Positions 12,154-23,172 of a stretch of DNA of 64,000 nucleotides are shown here, piece by piece. The notes under the pieces were generated by a model that was not told the origin of the DNA, did not search any database, and saw only the letters and a program-made list of their open reading frames with translations. This stretch comes from Mangifera indica (lineage: Eukaryota > Streptophyta > Magnoliopsida > Sapindales > Anacardiaceae). Position numbers and translations under genes: made by a program. Every line of letters starts with the position of its first letter. Within the stretch, counting starts at the first letter, position 1. The DNA lies in assembly GCF_011075055.1 (NCBI RefSeq), contig NC_058147.1:11842001-11906000 (forward strand), given 5' to 3'.

Positions 12154-13197
12154 TGTTAGAATATATTTTAAATATATTATTTTGGTTAGAATATATTTGA
12201 ATAGATTTCGAATATATTATTTTATGTATTAGAATATATCCTAAATATATTATTATTTCCTAGGTTAATAGATATTCTAAATATATATTTTTCATTTTTA
12301 TATTATTGTATATTAATTATATTGATTTGTATTTCTTTATATTGAATTTATGATAGGTATAAATTTATGTATTATTCAGATAGTTTAATATACAAAAAAT
12401 ACAATTTATTCGTATTTTTACATGGTATTAGAGATGAGTATCCTCCTGGCATTTTAGTTAGGCTCACTTACGTCTTCGTCTTCATGTTTGTGGAAAGTGA
12501 AAAAATGAATTTATTACTTTGGACACACTTATTTCTTCACCTATATAGAAAGTGGAAAGATTTGGGTATGCTTATGTCTTCATCTGTGTAGCAAGTAGAA
12601 AGATGAGTTTATCAGGTTCACTCATGCCTTCACATAAGTGGAAAGTGGAAAGATGAGTTTGCAAACTCAATTAAACGAACATTAAGTTTGCAAACTCATA
12701 TTTCCACTTTCCACATAGGTGAATGCATGAATCTGTTAAATTTATCCTTTTACTTTCTACACAGATGAAGGCGTGACCATGTTCGAGCTAAAAACTCATC
12801 TTTTTACTTTCTACATAAGTGAAGACATAAGCGTATTCAAACTAATAAATTCATCTTTCCACTTTTCTCATATATGAAAGCGAGGGCGTGAGCGAGCCTA
12901 ACTAAAATATGTATTATTTTTTATATTATTTGCTTATTTAACTTTGAGGAGGGTGTTAGAATATATTTCAAATATATTATTTCGGTTATAATATATTTGA
13001 ATAGATTTCGAATATATTCTAAATAATTTATTTCCTAAGTTAACAAATATTCTAAATATATGTTTTCTTTTTTTATATTATTGTATATTGCTTATATTAA
13101 TTTTTATTATCTTATATAAGATTTATTATAGGTATAAACTTATCTATTATTCAAACATTTTAATATACTAAATATATAATTTATTCATATTTTAACA
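12154..13197 (+). mobile_element. TRIM (miniature LTR retrotransposon), P1 copy
   Basis: LTRs lie at 12154-12422 (269 bp) and 12954-13197 (244 bp), starting TGTTAGAATATA and ending TTTACA or TTTAACA. Directly after the first LTR comes TGGTATTAGAGA (12423-12434), a variant of the initiator-Met-tRNA primer-binding site. The purine run GAGGAGGG (12946-12953) precedes the second LTR. Flanks are TTTAT (12149-12153) and TTCAT (13198-13202); the other periods keep TTTAT on both sides, so this is a 5-bp TSD with one mutation. The internal region of about 530 bp encodes nothing but is a large imperfect palindrome. Size and lack of genes fit a TRIM. Confidence 0.85.
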
Positions 13198-13354
13198 TTC
13201 ATAATAAATTAAATTAGATAATTTTGGCTTGTTTCTTCTTGTAGGTTGCAGTTTAAATTTGTTTAAGGATGTATTACTAATAACATTTTCAACAATTTAT
13301 TCTTCTATATATTTTTAAAATTTTTTTAATTTTAACTATGTTTAGTATCAATAC
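13198..13354 (+). repeat. repeat block X, part before copia insertion (P1)
   Basis: This block is homologous to the sequence just upstream of PPR copy A (22522-22640), sharing 'ggcttgtttcttctt' and 'gcagttta'. The copia element splits it at AATAC (13350-13354). Confidence 0.7.
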
Positions 13355-13721
13355 TATTGGATCCCGGTTCACCCATGATGAGTCGACCCGCCAATTTGAT
13401 TAACTGCTAAAGGGCAGTTATTAGCGGTTATTATTGGCAGTTGGTTTTTTATATAAAGTTCTAACTGCCTCCCAAAGAAAAGTGATGAGAGAACGCCATT
13501 TTTACAGAGAACTCTTCTCTCCTGCCAAAACCAATACACAGTAAAATAGTCTCCCAAATGGAAATCAGTACATGGGCAAATGGCGTCGTGGAAACAGACT
13601 AACGTCAACACCTTGCATAAAATTTGAAGACGCTTCATCGAAAACGGAAATGGGTAAGCGAAACTTGTGTTTACAGTTTTCACAGAATTTGGATCCTGGC
13701 ATGTTTAATTGTTTTCTAACA
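13355..13721 (+). repeat. copia 5' LTR
   Basis: It is 367 bp with a TATA box, TATATAA, at 13450-13456 and a short repeat of 'cagttattagcggttatt' type upstream of that box (13418-13445). Confidence 0.9.
13450..13456 (+). promoter_or_regulatory. TATA box of copia LTR
   Basis: TATATAA lies in the first third of the LTR, where U3 promoters sit; the same box is at 18122-18128 in the 3' LTR. Confidence 0.6.
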
Positions 13722-13723
13722 TT

Positions 13724-13735
13724 GGTATCAGAGCC
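13724..13735 (+). other. primer-binding site (initiator Met-tRNA)
   Basis: TGGTATCAGAGC lies two bases after the 5' LTR end. It is complementary to the 3' end of plant initiator Met-tRNA, the usual primer of Ty1/copia elements. Confidence 0.9.
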
Positions 13736-14139
13736 TAGGATACATATTTGTAATGTTTTCTGTGAATGGTATTGCATGTATTATGCCAATTAGAATCTGT
13801 ATATGGAAGTTTGTTTAAAATTTCGTTTTTGTGGATGAATTTAATTCGACCAAAATTGCATGAAATTGTTGTTGGGAAACATGTTGGATGAATGCTAGGA
13901 ATGATATTATATGTTTTAAATTGAAAAACGACTCGAATTAACGCCGAAATCGATCGAAATAGACCCAAATTCGAGACCCAAGGCGTGTTTTTCTTCTTCG
14001 TCGTTTCGATGGATTCCGGCGCCATTGGCGTCGGAACTTGGAACGATTCGACTCCGAGTAGACTGGACTACAAAAGCCCTATAGTCTTGTCGTCGGAAAA
14101 TGGCCAATTAGACGGACAACAAGATTAGGGTTCATTATG

Positions 14140-14550
14140 CGATTTCGGGTCAAAATCGGGTTGGGAAAACCTGATTACCCGAACCGAAGGTCAACGGGTT
14201 GGTTAAGACCCGAACCGGTCAACAGGATAACCCGTTTAGTCAACCGGGTCACCCAACCCGGATCCTAACCCATGGATAACCCGGGCAATGGTCAAATAGT
14301 TGACCAGTCAAAGGTCAACATTTGACCGAGCGTGAGACCCATTTTCGGCCCGTGAATGAGTTGTTCGGCACGTGGCGGCGCGTGACAGCCTTATTTCAGC
14401 GCGTCTGAGTCATCCCTGGCGCGTGAGGGCGCGTGCATACATATATACGGCGCGTGGAGGCACGTGCAGTGTTTGCTTGGCGCGTGAAGGAGCATATGTG
14501 CTTATTTCCGCGCATAAACACCCACTTTCAATGTGTATTGGCACGTGAAA
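14140..14550 (+). promoter_or_regulatory. GC-rich copia leader with TTGAC and GCGCGTG clusters
   Basis: In this AT-rich window the copia leader is strikingly GC-rich. At 14188-14328 there are about eight TTGAC cores on either strand, the core of the W-box bound by WRKY factors. At 14375-14550 GCGCGTG or GCACGTG recurs about seven to nine times. The arrangement is seen directly; a regulatory role is inferred. Confidence 0.45.
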
Positions 14551-15339
14551 CTTGTTTTCTAGTCCTTGGAAGTTGTGTAATACTTCGATCGGTATATGAG
14601 ATGTGTTTCATGGGTCTTACGGCATATAATGACATGTAATATCTTATTCCGACTCCTAAAAACACATAATGGTGTTTTGGGATACATTTTTCTACTTCAT
14701 GCAAGTTTGTTGATTAGGGACCATTACGTTGCATGTCAAAACTATCAATATCCTATTGAATTCTCTTAGTTGGAAAAGAGATAATATCCATGCGTGAATA
14801 TGATCCCCGTAATCAATGATCTTATTCGGGACAAAAATTTGAAACCTTTTGGGACTGAGTGGATTCATTACAGCTTGCTATAGAGCGACGCTTAGTAATG
14901 TACGATAGAATATCCATTATTTTATCGGTATTCCCAAAACTAAAGAGATGCAAGGTATTTGACCTAATGCAAATGTAATAAAGACTTTATCATGGATAAA
15001 GTGACTCAAAGATCGATACGGGGTTGATGAAATAGTCCTAGTCAAAATAAATGATGCATTCGTTGTATCATATATATTTGTTTAGTGTGAGAATTCTGAG
15101 ATTGGTAGAATTTAATGAAATTCTCATCCAGAATTAATATTGGCGCAATTAGATTAAAGTTTAAAATGTCATGCATTTGTGTCATGGGAGATGATTGGGA
15201 ACATAGTGAATATATTTGTTAATTGTTTGCTTCATTCATCTCACCCTAGTGGGAGCATTGAGATAAAGCTTTAATCTATTTCGGATAGTGAGAACATTAA
15301 TTCTCAATTGCATTAGAGTGGACGTCCAAAAGTATTCAA

Positions 15340-16910
15340 GTGACGTTTTTAAAGTGAAAACAAAGTTTTCATAACCACTCCCCAAGATGATGAAGAACCT
15401 GAAATAAATATCTCATCCTTTGATAAGAAAAATTTTGAAATGCATTGGAAGAAAAGATGGAATACAAAGAAAACAAACCAATTCTAGGTTTTAGTTGACT
15501 TATCGCCAGATTGTAAATTCATTGGGAATGAATGCGTTTCCTGAATTAGTAGTAAGACAGATGACTCAATAAATAGATACAATTTTGCTTAATAGCGAAA
15601 AACTATACCTAATGAGAAGGTATAAATTGTGTAGAAGGATATTTTCGTTATTTATAATATTTACTTCAATGTATTTGGTTTTAGCTATAATAACACATTT
15701 GAATTTAGAATTACACCAGATGAATGTCAAAACAATTTTTCTTAGTGGAAAACTTGACAAAGAAATCTGCATGAAATGAGATATAGATCTTATCGTTATA
15801 GGTCTGAAGTGTAGAGTGTGCAAGCTTCAAAGACATTGAATGCCCTAAAACTGTCATATAGATACTGGTACTTGAACTTTGAAATGATTAATCAAGACCA
15901 TCATGTCTATGTGACAAAGTCTGATGACAAATTTGTAATTCTATCAATGTGTGTGATGATGTATAGATAGCTAGAAATGATTTAAAGTAAGTGATAATCA
16001 TCAAAGGATGGTTGTCCATATATTTGACTTGCAGGATGTGGTAAAACAGAATACATATTATGAATTTACATTTAGAGGAATTATTCAAAGAAACTTTTGA
16101 CTCTGTCATAAGAGCGTAATATTCAAAAGGTTCTAGAACAATCCAATATGGTATTTTGTGAACCCATTGATATTCCTGTGTCAAATGACAAATTATTAAG
16201 CCAAAAGAGATATGTCCCAAAACTTAAAATAGAAGCAGAGAAATGTCAAAGGTTACCTATTCAGATGTCATCAGATGTATTATGTATGCTATGATGCATA
16301 CATGCCTAGATATTTATTTTGATTGGGCTGGTTAGTCGATATAAGTAAATGTTGAAAAGAACATTGAAAGGCTGTATGTAGAATTTTGATATTTTTAAGG
16401 CTCTGTGGATGATTGATTATGTGATTAAGGATCGAACTTGTGTTTGATTGGCTATTGAGATGCCAGTTGGGGAAGTGTTTTTAAACCAACGCAAATTAGA
16501 TAACGACTAAGTTTTCTTACTCCAAAAGGACCCATATCTTGGAGCGATAAGAAACAGAGATGCGTAGCTGTATCCACATCGGAAGCCTAGTATATAGCTT
16601 GTTCAGTAAATGTGCAAGAAACTGTTTGGTTAAGAAGATTCTTTGTGAATCTGAGTAAACAGGACAATATTGTCAGAGCAATGGGTGTCTGTTGAAATGA
16701 AAGATCTTGATTTTTTATAAGATAACCAAACATATCGACACTAGACACAACGTAATAAGAGACTCAATTTCCAAGAGGGAAATGAACGTACAATATAATT
16801 CTACGTATTATATGGTCACTGATCCTTTGACTGAGATTCTTCCAAGAAAAGTATATCTTGCACATGTTAAATTTCTCGGATTGCATAGACAATGATTGAT
16901 GAGTGTTGAG
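15340..16910 (+). pseudogene. copia pol remnant (reverse transcriptase and RNase H)
   Basis: Fragments in changing frames match copia Pol in order. A reverse-transcriptase piece with 'HLNLELHQMNVKTIFL' and 'GKLDKEI' lies at 15690-15770. A later piece at 15895-15960 sits where the YVDD box belongs, but the box is lost to a frame change and stop. RNase H pieces lie around 16540-16650, and the C-terminal 'KHIDTRHNVIRDSI' with 'DPLTEILPRK' at 16725-16860. No gag, protease or integrase was recognised between 14560 and 15340. The many stops mean that no functional product is possible. Confidence 0.8.
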
Positions 16911-18029
16911 CTTATATATTGTACTGATGACACAACGTCGAAAACCATGAATTTAAGTTCATTTTATGTTTTGAACTTATGTCCCGAAATTCTTGGGTTT
17001 TCACTACATACACATCGTTTTTAGCTCAACAAGATTGTAATGTCACACAAGTTAGAGATTGGCTCACTCACACGAGCAATCGCCTTTGGCGCTGAGAGAG
17101 CGAGCAAAGATGAGACATTATTCTTGAGAATTGTGATGCTGAGAGAGCATACCAATGAGAGACAAATTTCTCAAGAAAAGATTTATCGAAATAAAAAATG
17201 TCGCCTTGATAATTGATCAAGATGAGGTCATGAATAGATACATTTGAAAATGACCGATTTGGATTCCTCACGTCCAAATAACTTGTGAATACCAGATGTG
17301 AGTTCTTAATATAAATAAATACCTGCAAGTGTGAAGATGATTAAGAACTCAGGTTAGGCGCTCGAGGTAGCGACTGAACTAAGATCTGTACAGTGTTGTG
17401 AATGACATTTGAGAAAATACACACTGTAGCACATGATTCATACCATGTGTGCATAAGTAAGACAACCAGTTAAAGTAGTGGAAGGATGAATCCCTGCTCC
17501 TTCACTGTGTGAGACTTTATGAGGATTAACTTATGTTGGTGCCCTTTGACTCTTTACTGTTGTTCGATATTTACTCTTAGTGTTGCTATCTTAGCTTGGA
17601 ACCTATGGCCACGCATGATTCGGTCTATGGAACATGACTAGAAAAGCAGTTAAGTTTAAATTGAGAATTTCGAGTAGAAGAGGAAGACTTATATATATTA
17701 CGTGTGTCCATTGGCCGGCCAATCATGTCACTCATATGAAGATTGGACTTGATCATGGATACATAGGAAAATAACACAATGAAAAATGAGGGATTAAAGG
17801 GAGCTAGTGTTATTGAGTAAGTCTGGGGTGCTGCGAGCCTAACGCTTTATTTTTGTTTTATTCGGATTGAAGCGACTATATTATTCCTAATAGATGCATA
17901 GTATTTAGCTCCCAAGTGCAGGTTGCTCGAGAGGTCGCACGACACATTTGCAAGTTGAAATGTACTGTTATATGAGATTTCTGTGGTTACGCATTTGGTT
18001 CGGGTCTTCCATCATGTGTGAGTGAAAGA
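16911..18029 (+). other. copia noncoding 3' internal region
   Basis: About 1.1 kb lies between the RNase H remnant and the 3' LTR, with no recognisable protein. An imperfect repeat of 'gctgagagagc' occurs at about 17091 and 17138. A purine tract immediately precedes the 3' LTR. Confidence 0.5.
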
Positions 18030-18393
18030 TATTGGATCCGGGTCCACCCAACCCGATTTGATTAACTACCAAAGGGCAGTTATTAGCGGTTATTGGCGGT
18101 TATTATTAGCAGTTGGACTTTTATATAAAGTCTTAACTGCCTCCCAAAGAAAAGTGATGAGAGAATGCCATTTTTACAGAAAACTCTTCCCTCCTGCCAA
18201 AACCAATGCACAGTAAATTAGTCTCCCAAATGAAAATTAGTACGTGGGCAAATGACGTCGTGGAAACAGACTAACGTCAACACCTTGCATAGAATTCGAA
18301 GACGCTTCATCGAAAACGGAAATGGGTACGCGAAACTTGTATTTACAGTTTTCACAGAATTCGAATCTTGGCATGTTTAATTGTTTTCTAACT
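18030..18393 (+). repeat. copia 3' LTR
   Basis: It matches the 5' LTR along its length, with small indels near 18050 and 18090-18105. The TSD AATAC follows at 18394-18398. Confidence 0.9.
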
Positions 18394-18760
18394 AATACTA
18401 TTTCAAGTTCAATGTATGAAGATTTAAAATACACATTATAGTTTTAGTAATTAAACATGAGTAATAATTTATATACAAACAAATTTTACTAACTTATTCG
18501 TATAATCAAATATAACAATATGTAATTAGATAATTTTAAAATATGATAAAAATAAACAATCACATTATTCAATTTCAAATTATTATATCAGTTTATAAAA
18601 ATAAGTTGATAATATTTGTTTGCACACACAACTTTATTTATTAAATATACTGTTATTTGTAAATATACAAAGTGAAGTGTTTTGTTAATGTATGTGATGA
18701 GAAAATTTTAATTCTTGATCAACAGTGACATAGTTTTTGAAATAAATGGGGAAGAAGAAT
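18394..18760 (+). repeat. repeat block X, part after copia (promoter fossil, P1)
   Basis: This resembles the DNA upstream of the PPR genes (22640-22980): both have AT-rich sequence, then 'aaagtg' and 'ttaatgtatgtgatg', then 'aattcttgatcaacagtgac'. No PPR coding sequence follows, so it looks like a duplicated upstream region without its gene. Confidence 0.55.
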
Positions 18761-19785
18761 AAAGCAAAGTGGACATGCATGTACATAAAAGCAAGAATCA
18801 AAGCATGAAAAGAAACATATATGAGAAGGTTAGAAGATTACCGACTCCTTTGCGTTAATCTTGATGTAGGATGATGGAAGGAGTCTCTCACTTTAAAGAA
18901 TCTCAAAAAAGTTTCACTTCCAAGCCAAAAACACCCAAACCTGTGGAGTAGAGAGAAGAGAAAGGAATGTTGTTTTTGTGACAGAAAGTTTGTTTCAAAT
19001 GAGCTTAGTTCATTTAAGATAAACTAATGAGCCATTTTTATGTTGGTGGCTAATTAACAATTATGAAATTATTAATTGGTTTCTTTAAATTTTTAATTTA
19101 AACTACGATCATATATGTATATCAATTATATACCTTAGTTACCCTAATTCCACTTCACAAATATTTTAACTTTTAAAATGTTACTTTTGTACCCATATAA
19201 CATTTTATCTAATACTAATTTTAATTATTCTTCAAAAGGTGTTAGCCAACCCTAGATAATTTACTCCTTACTCTCAAAAGTTTGGTTTATTAGTGTGACA
19301 TTTTAAGTTCACCATGACATAGTCTTAAGTCTTTTTTCGGACAATCCAAAAGTGCATTTGAAAACTCAACGATTATGGTAAACATCTAGCAATGTGTCAT
19401 AGCCCTTAAACCAAGATAAAGAAACACTCCATTGAACTTAATATCTCCAATCGTACATTTCGTGTAGATAAGATCTTTCTATCATCTAATCCTGATCGAT
19501 TTTAGGCTCATGGTTAATCAAAACCCTAATTTTAATTCTATACAGATCGTCAATTGATATATTCAAAACACTTGATCATAAACATCCTTCACATAACTTA
19601 CATTATACTTTGGCCAGAGATTTTAATTTCAAATATTTATTGGCATTTGTTTTGGAACTCAAATCTAGATCGAATCAGTGGATATCCTAAACTTAACATT
19701 TTCTTAGTCAACAGATTATGTCTTAACCATCATTCATCTCCATATACAAACAATGTATGACCAAGATGGTCATTTTTCTTGAAAC
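18760..19785. repeat. repeat block G, function unknown (P1)
   Basis: It is conserved at 29885-30920, 38265-39295 and 48880-49895. Landmarks are 'gagaaggttagaagattac', 'atggaaggagtctctcactt', 'gacatagtcttaagtc' and 'gtagataagatctttctatc'. No frame stays open across the four copies and none matches a known protein. The second half (19290-19780) has the feel of an old retroelement. A strand cannot be assigned. Confidence 0.5.
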
Positions 19786-20510
19786 TATTAGTTAGAGTAT
19801 TCATGAGCATGAGCTTACCTTTCATATTAGAAAGCAAGTTACCAACCTTATTTCGAATCATATTGACAACAACCTAATATAGGTATTACAATGCTTAGAT
19901 ATGTCAGATTGGAACTCAGTCTTTTGAGTTGCATATTTTAGTGGGCCTACGATTTTGAACCAAGTTGAAGTGAAGTTGGGTCTTAAACCTTAGAAAGCTA
20001 CATGTGACTATAGAGTGTGCTCACTAAGTATAGTAACATGTCAAGTATGATTCTAAAGCTTGTTTTGGATGAATCAAGGAAAGAATTTACTAGAATTGAG
20101 TTAAAGACAACAAAAGAAAGGTTGGAATGAGGAATGCTCTTGGAGATTGGTGTTGGCAATATTGAGAAAATGGTCTCTCATAGTTTAAGGTGGATGTGAT
20201 ATGAGCTAGTTTGAGTTTAGATTGTTGTTCTACCCAAGATTGATATCTGACTAGTATAGTAACACTTAATCTCACCATGTCGATGCTTCTTCTTCTTCAA
20301 TGGTTTTTTATATTCTTCTTCTTCGGTATTGATTCTTTTTCCTTTTTTGACGATTTCTCTTTTCATTTTCTTCTTTTTGGCATCACTCAATCATGAGTTG
20401 ACACTATAGATGCAAGTTGAGCACAAGTCATCCACCCTTCTCCACAGTGTTTACATTGCTTGAGCCTCCATATACTTGATATACTTTGCATTATTTTCTT
20501 TTTTATTTTA
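19785..20510 (+). repeat. repeat block d (P1)
   Basis: It aligns with 6172-6960 and the d copies in P2-P4. It contains T/C-rich 'cttcttcttcttc' tracts near 20285-20330. Bases 20502-20510 (TTTATTTTA) are the left TSD of MITE M2. Confidence 0.75.
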
Positions 20511-21222
20511 GGCCAAAGGACTTATTCACCCCCACCCCCCGTCCAAAGTATATTGATTTCCCAAGTTTTCCTCTGTTAACTTTGAAAATCTCATTTACCC
20601 ACTTATGAGCGATTAAAATTAACTGAGTTCGTTAGTCATATCATTCCCCCCCCCCCCCCCCCCTCTCAAACCTTAAAAACTAACATTGTCCCCTAACCCA
20701 AGTTTTCAAAAATAATATTCCCCCCCCCCCCCCCCCCCTTAGGATTTCCAAACTTTCAGATCCAATTTTTTTTTTATGACTAGTGATCTCTAAGCACCTA
20801 CTCTTCATCTCTGGTGTCTCCTCCTTCTGGTCATGCATCTTTCGACGTCGTGTGACATTGTCTTCGTCAACGACGACGGCGCCACACAATGTCAAAAGAT
20901 GCACGGCCGGAAGGAGAAGGCGCCAGAGAGAAAGAGTAGATGTTTGGTCGTCATTGAAAAAATTATATCTAAAAGTTTGGAAATCCTACTGGGGGAAATG
21001 TTGTTTTTGAAAACTTGGATTTGAGGACAATGTTAGTTTTTAGGTTTGGGGAGAAAATAAAATAAAATTTAAGTTTATTTTTTTATATTTCAGATAAAAT
21101 GATGATTTTACCTTTGAAACCCTTAAATTTAACCATCCATAGGTGGGTAAATAGGATTTTCTAAATTAACGAGGGGAAACTTGAGAAATCAGTATACTTT
21201 GGTGGGAAAAAGTCCTTTGGCC
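20511..21222. mobile_element. fold-back Mutator-type MITE M2 (P1)
   Basis: The 712-bp element begins GGCCAAAGGACTTATTCACC and ends GAAAAAGTCCTTTGGCC. The TSD is TTTATTTTA at 20502-20510 and 21223-21231, exact over 9 bp. The left arm aligns with the reverse complement of the right arm almost throughout, including 'catgcatctttcg' against 'aaaagatgcacgg' near the centre (about 20860). It contains two long poly-C runs. P3 (about 39995-40005) and P4 (about 50590-50600) show the uninterrupted target site. Confidence 0.9.
20646..20738 (+). repeat. two long poly-C homopolymers in M2
   Basis: Runs of about 18 C (20646-20663) and 19 C (20720-20738) lie in the left arm. The first run is about 17 C in the P2 copy (31767-31783) and the second has collapsed to about six. 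Lengths from assembly are uncertain. Confidence 0.8.
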
Positions 21223-21231
21223 TTTATTTTA

Positions 21232-21653
21232 ATTTTTTAAATAGTATGATTTGTTTGTGTCCTTTTAATTAAAGGAAAAAGTGCTCAAGCGTGTTTAAGA
21301 GGGAAAAGAAAAAAGTATGACTTGTAAATTGTAGGTGTTTTTTATAATGAATAAAAATCAAAATTATATTTGCTCAAAGATGAAATTCTTGCAATGCTTT
21401 AATTTTCTTATCTATGTGGCAAAAAATTTAAGAAAAGTATGATTATTTGTTAACAATTGTGCTTACCAATTACCATTAAATATTTGAGAATCGATAATTT
21501 TTTTTTTAAATTTTCTTTCTCTCTATTATTTATATTTATACATTGAAAATTTATTAGAAGTTTGCATGATTACATTAAGGGTTGTTTCACTTTGTTTGTT
21601 CTGTTTCCCTTAAGAATCGAGAGAAAATAAAATATTATTCATAATAAATTAAA
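21232..21653 (+). repeat. repeat block e (P1, second copy)
   Basis: It aligns with block e elsewhere. It ends with TAAATTAAA (21645-21653), the left TSD of M3. Confidence 0.75.
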
Positions 21654-22512
21654 GGCCAAAAAACTTATTCTTATCCAAGGTTTAGTCCATCTTCAAACTC
21701 CCACTTGCAATGTTTTAAAAACTCAAAAACTCACTCATCATTCAACTTCTATTAAGATTCTCTAATAGAGTATGCAATTTAATCAATAATATATAAGTTT
21801 ATATCATTTTTCTTATTAGTTTGTAAAACTAATAATTTTTCTCTAAGATTAAGTTTTAAAATGTTATATTCTACCCCCTAGGGTTAATAATTTTTGGCAA
21901 CCTTCCATCTTTGTCTGGCTACCTTCTCTTTTTGTGACTAACCAATCCATCTTCGACTATCTTCTCTTCACCGTCTTCGTCATCTTTGGGTCATCATTGT
22001 CCCCAAATGGAGAAGGAAAGTCTAGCCATCCTTCATCCAAACAAAGATAAAGATGAATCATCTTGTCTTCTTTTAAACGACAACAAATCATCCAGGTGAA
22101 AGGGATTCATCTTTGTCTAGATGGCAAATCCTTTGTCATCCGGACGAAGCCTTCATTCAAGAGAGAGCCTTTGTCGCCGGAGGGAGAAAGAAAGGTGTTA
22201 TCATCCATCATCGATAGTAGAAAAAAAAAAGATGGCTCGACCAAAGTCAGCTGCTGAAGAATGGAAGGAAGATTTTGAAACCCTAGAAGAAAAATATAAC
22301 TTTTCAAAACTTAATATTATGAGAAATTATTAGTTTTCCAAACCAAAGAGAGAAATGATATAAACTTTTATATTTTTTTATATTACAGGTTAAATGATAT
22401 TTTTACTCTTAACTCTAATAGAAAACTTAACAAAAGTTGAATAACAGGTAGGTATTTGAGTTTTTAAAACATTATGGATGAAAGTTTGAGAGCAGTGGGA
22501 TGTCTTTTGGCC
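21654..22512. mobile_element. fold-back Mutator-type MITE M3 (P1, complete)
   Basis: The 859-bp element begins GGCCAAAAAACTTATTCTTA and ends GGGATGTCTTTTGGCC. The TSD TAAATTAAA is exact at 21645-21653 and 22513-22521. The arms match in inverted orientation for example at 'tgttttaaaaactcaaa' (about 21702) against 'tttgagtttttaaaaca' (about 22452). The central stretch encodes short frames that are not conserved. Confidence 0.88.
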
Positions 22513-22521
22513 TAAATTAAA

Positions 22522-23172
22522 TTAGATGAGGCTTGTTTCTTCTTTTAATTTGCAGTTTAGATTTGTTTGATGGGATGCGTCAGTGTTAGCCGTTCATTTT
22601 CAAGAATTTATTCTTGTGTGTATCTTTAAAATTTCTTGAATTTTTATTATCTGTACATATTCCTGTCTACATAATTAAACATAAATAATATTATATACCT
22701 AAATAAATTTTATTAATTTATTTGTACAATTTAATTTATATAATTAAATAATTTTAAAATAAAATAAATAATAAATTATTCAATTATTCAATTATATAAT
22801 ATCTTATTATTATATATAAATAAATTAATAAAATTATTTAAAACATATACCTTTATTTATTAAATATATTACTAATTCTGAATATGCAAAATAAAGTGCC
22901 TTATTAATATATGTGATGTGATTGAAAAATTTTAATTCTTTATTAACAGTGACGTAGTTTTCATATTAAATTTTGATTAGTTCTTCTGTTTTTAAATATG
23001 CAAATCTGTAGAGTAGCTCAAAGGGAAATTTGAAGAGAAACTATATATTGAAAAAGAAATGTTTGACAGTAAAATGTCTTATAGATGTAGTTCATGCTTT
23101 GATAAACCCGAATCGACCTGATTTGTTTCAAAAAAAAAATTTAGGGTTTTTTTTTTCAAATGTCCTCTGAAA
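22522..23172 (+). promoter_or_regulatory. upstream region of PPR copy A (block X and 5' leader)
   Basis: The 150 bases before the start codon are nearly identical in copies A, C and D, more conserved than the AT-rich DNA further out. A candidate TATA box, TATATAT, lies at 23042-23048, about 131 bases before the ATG; the equivalent is at 43533 for C and 61609 for D. The transcription start is not known. Confidence 0.5.

Larger units (their letters stand above)
13355..18393 (+). mobile_element. decayed Ty1/copia LTR retrotransposon (P1 only)
   Basis: The 5' LTR is 13355-13721 and the 3' LTR 18030-18393; both start TATTGGATCC and end TTTTCTAAC plus one base. The TSD AATAC is exact at 13350-13354 and 18394-18398. 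The primer-binding site TGGTATCAGAGC lies at 13724-13735 and the purine stretch GAGTGAAAGA precedes the 3' LTR. P2, P3 and P4 carry the unoccupied site. The leader is long and GC-rich and pol is broken throughout, so the element is not autonomous now. The two LTRs differ by scattered substitutions and small indels. Confidence 0.92.

Noticed and set aside
13724..13735. Possible tRNA-related gene at TGGTATCAGAGC
   Set aside because: It is a primer-binding site complementary to a tRNA end; no tRNA cloverleaf surrounds it.
18850..18950. Minus-strand exon with splice-like ends in block G
   Set aside because: No frame is kept across the four copies, so it is not reported as a gene.
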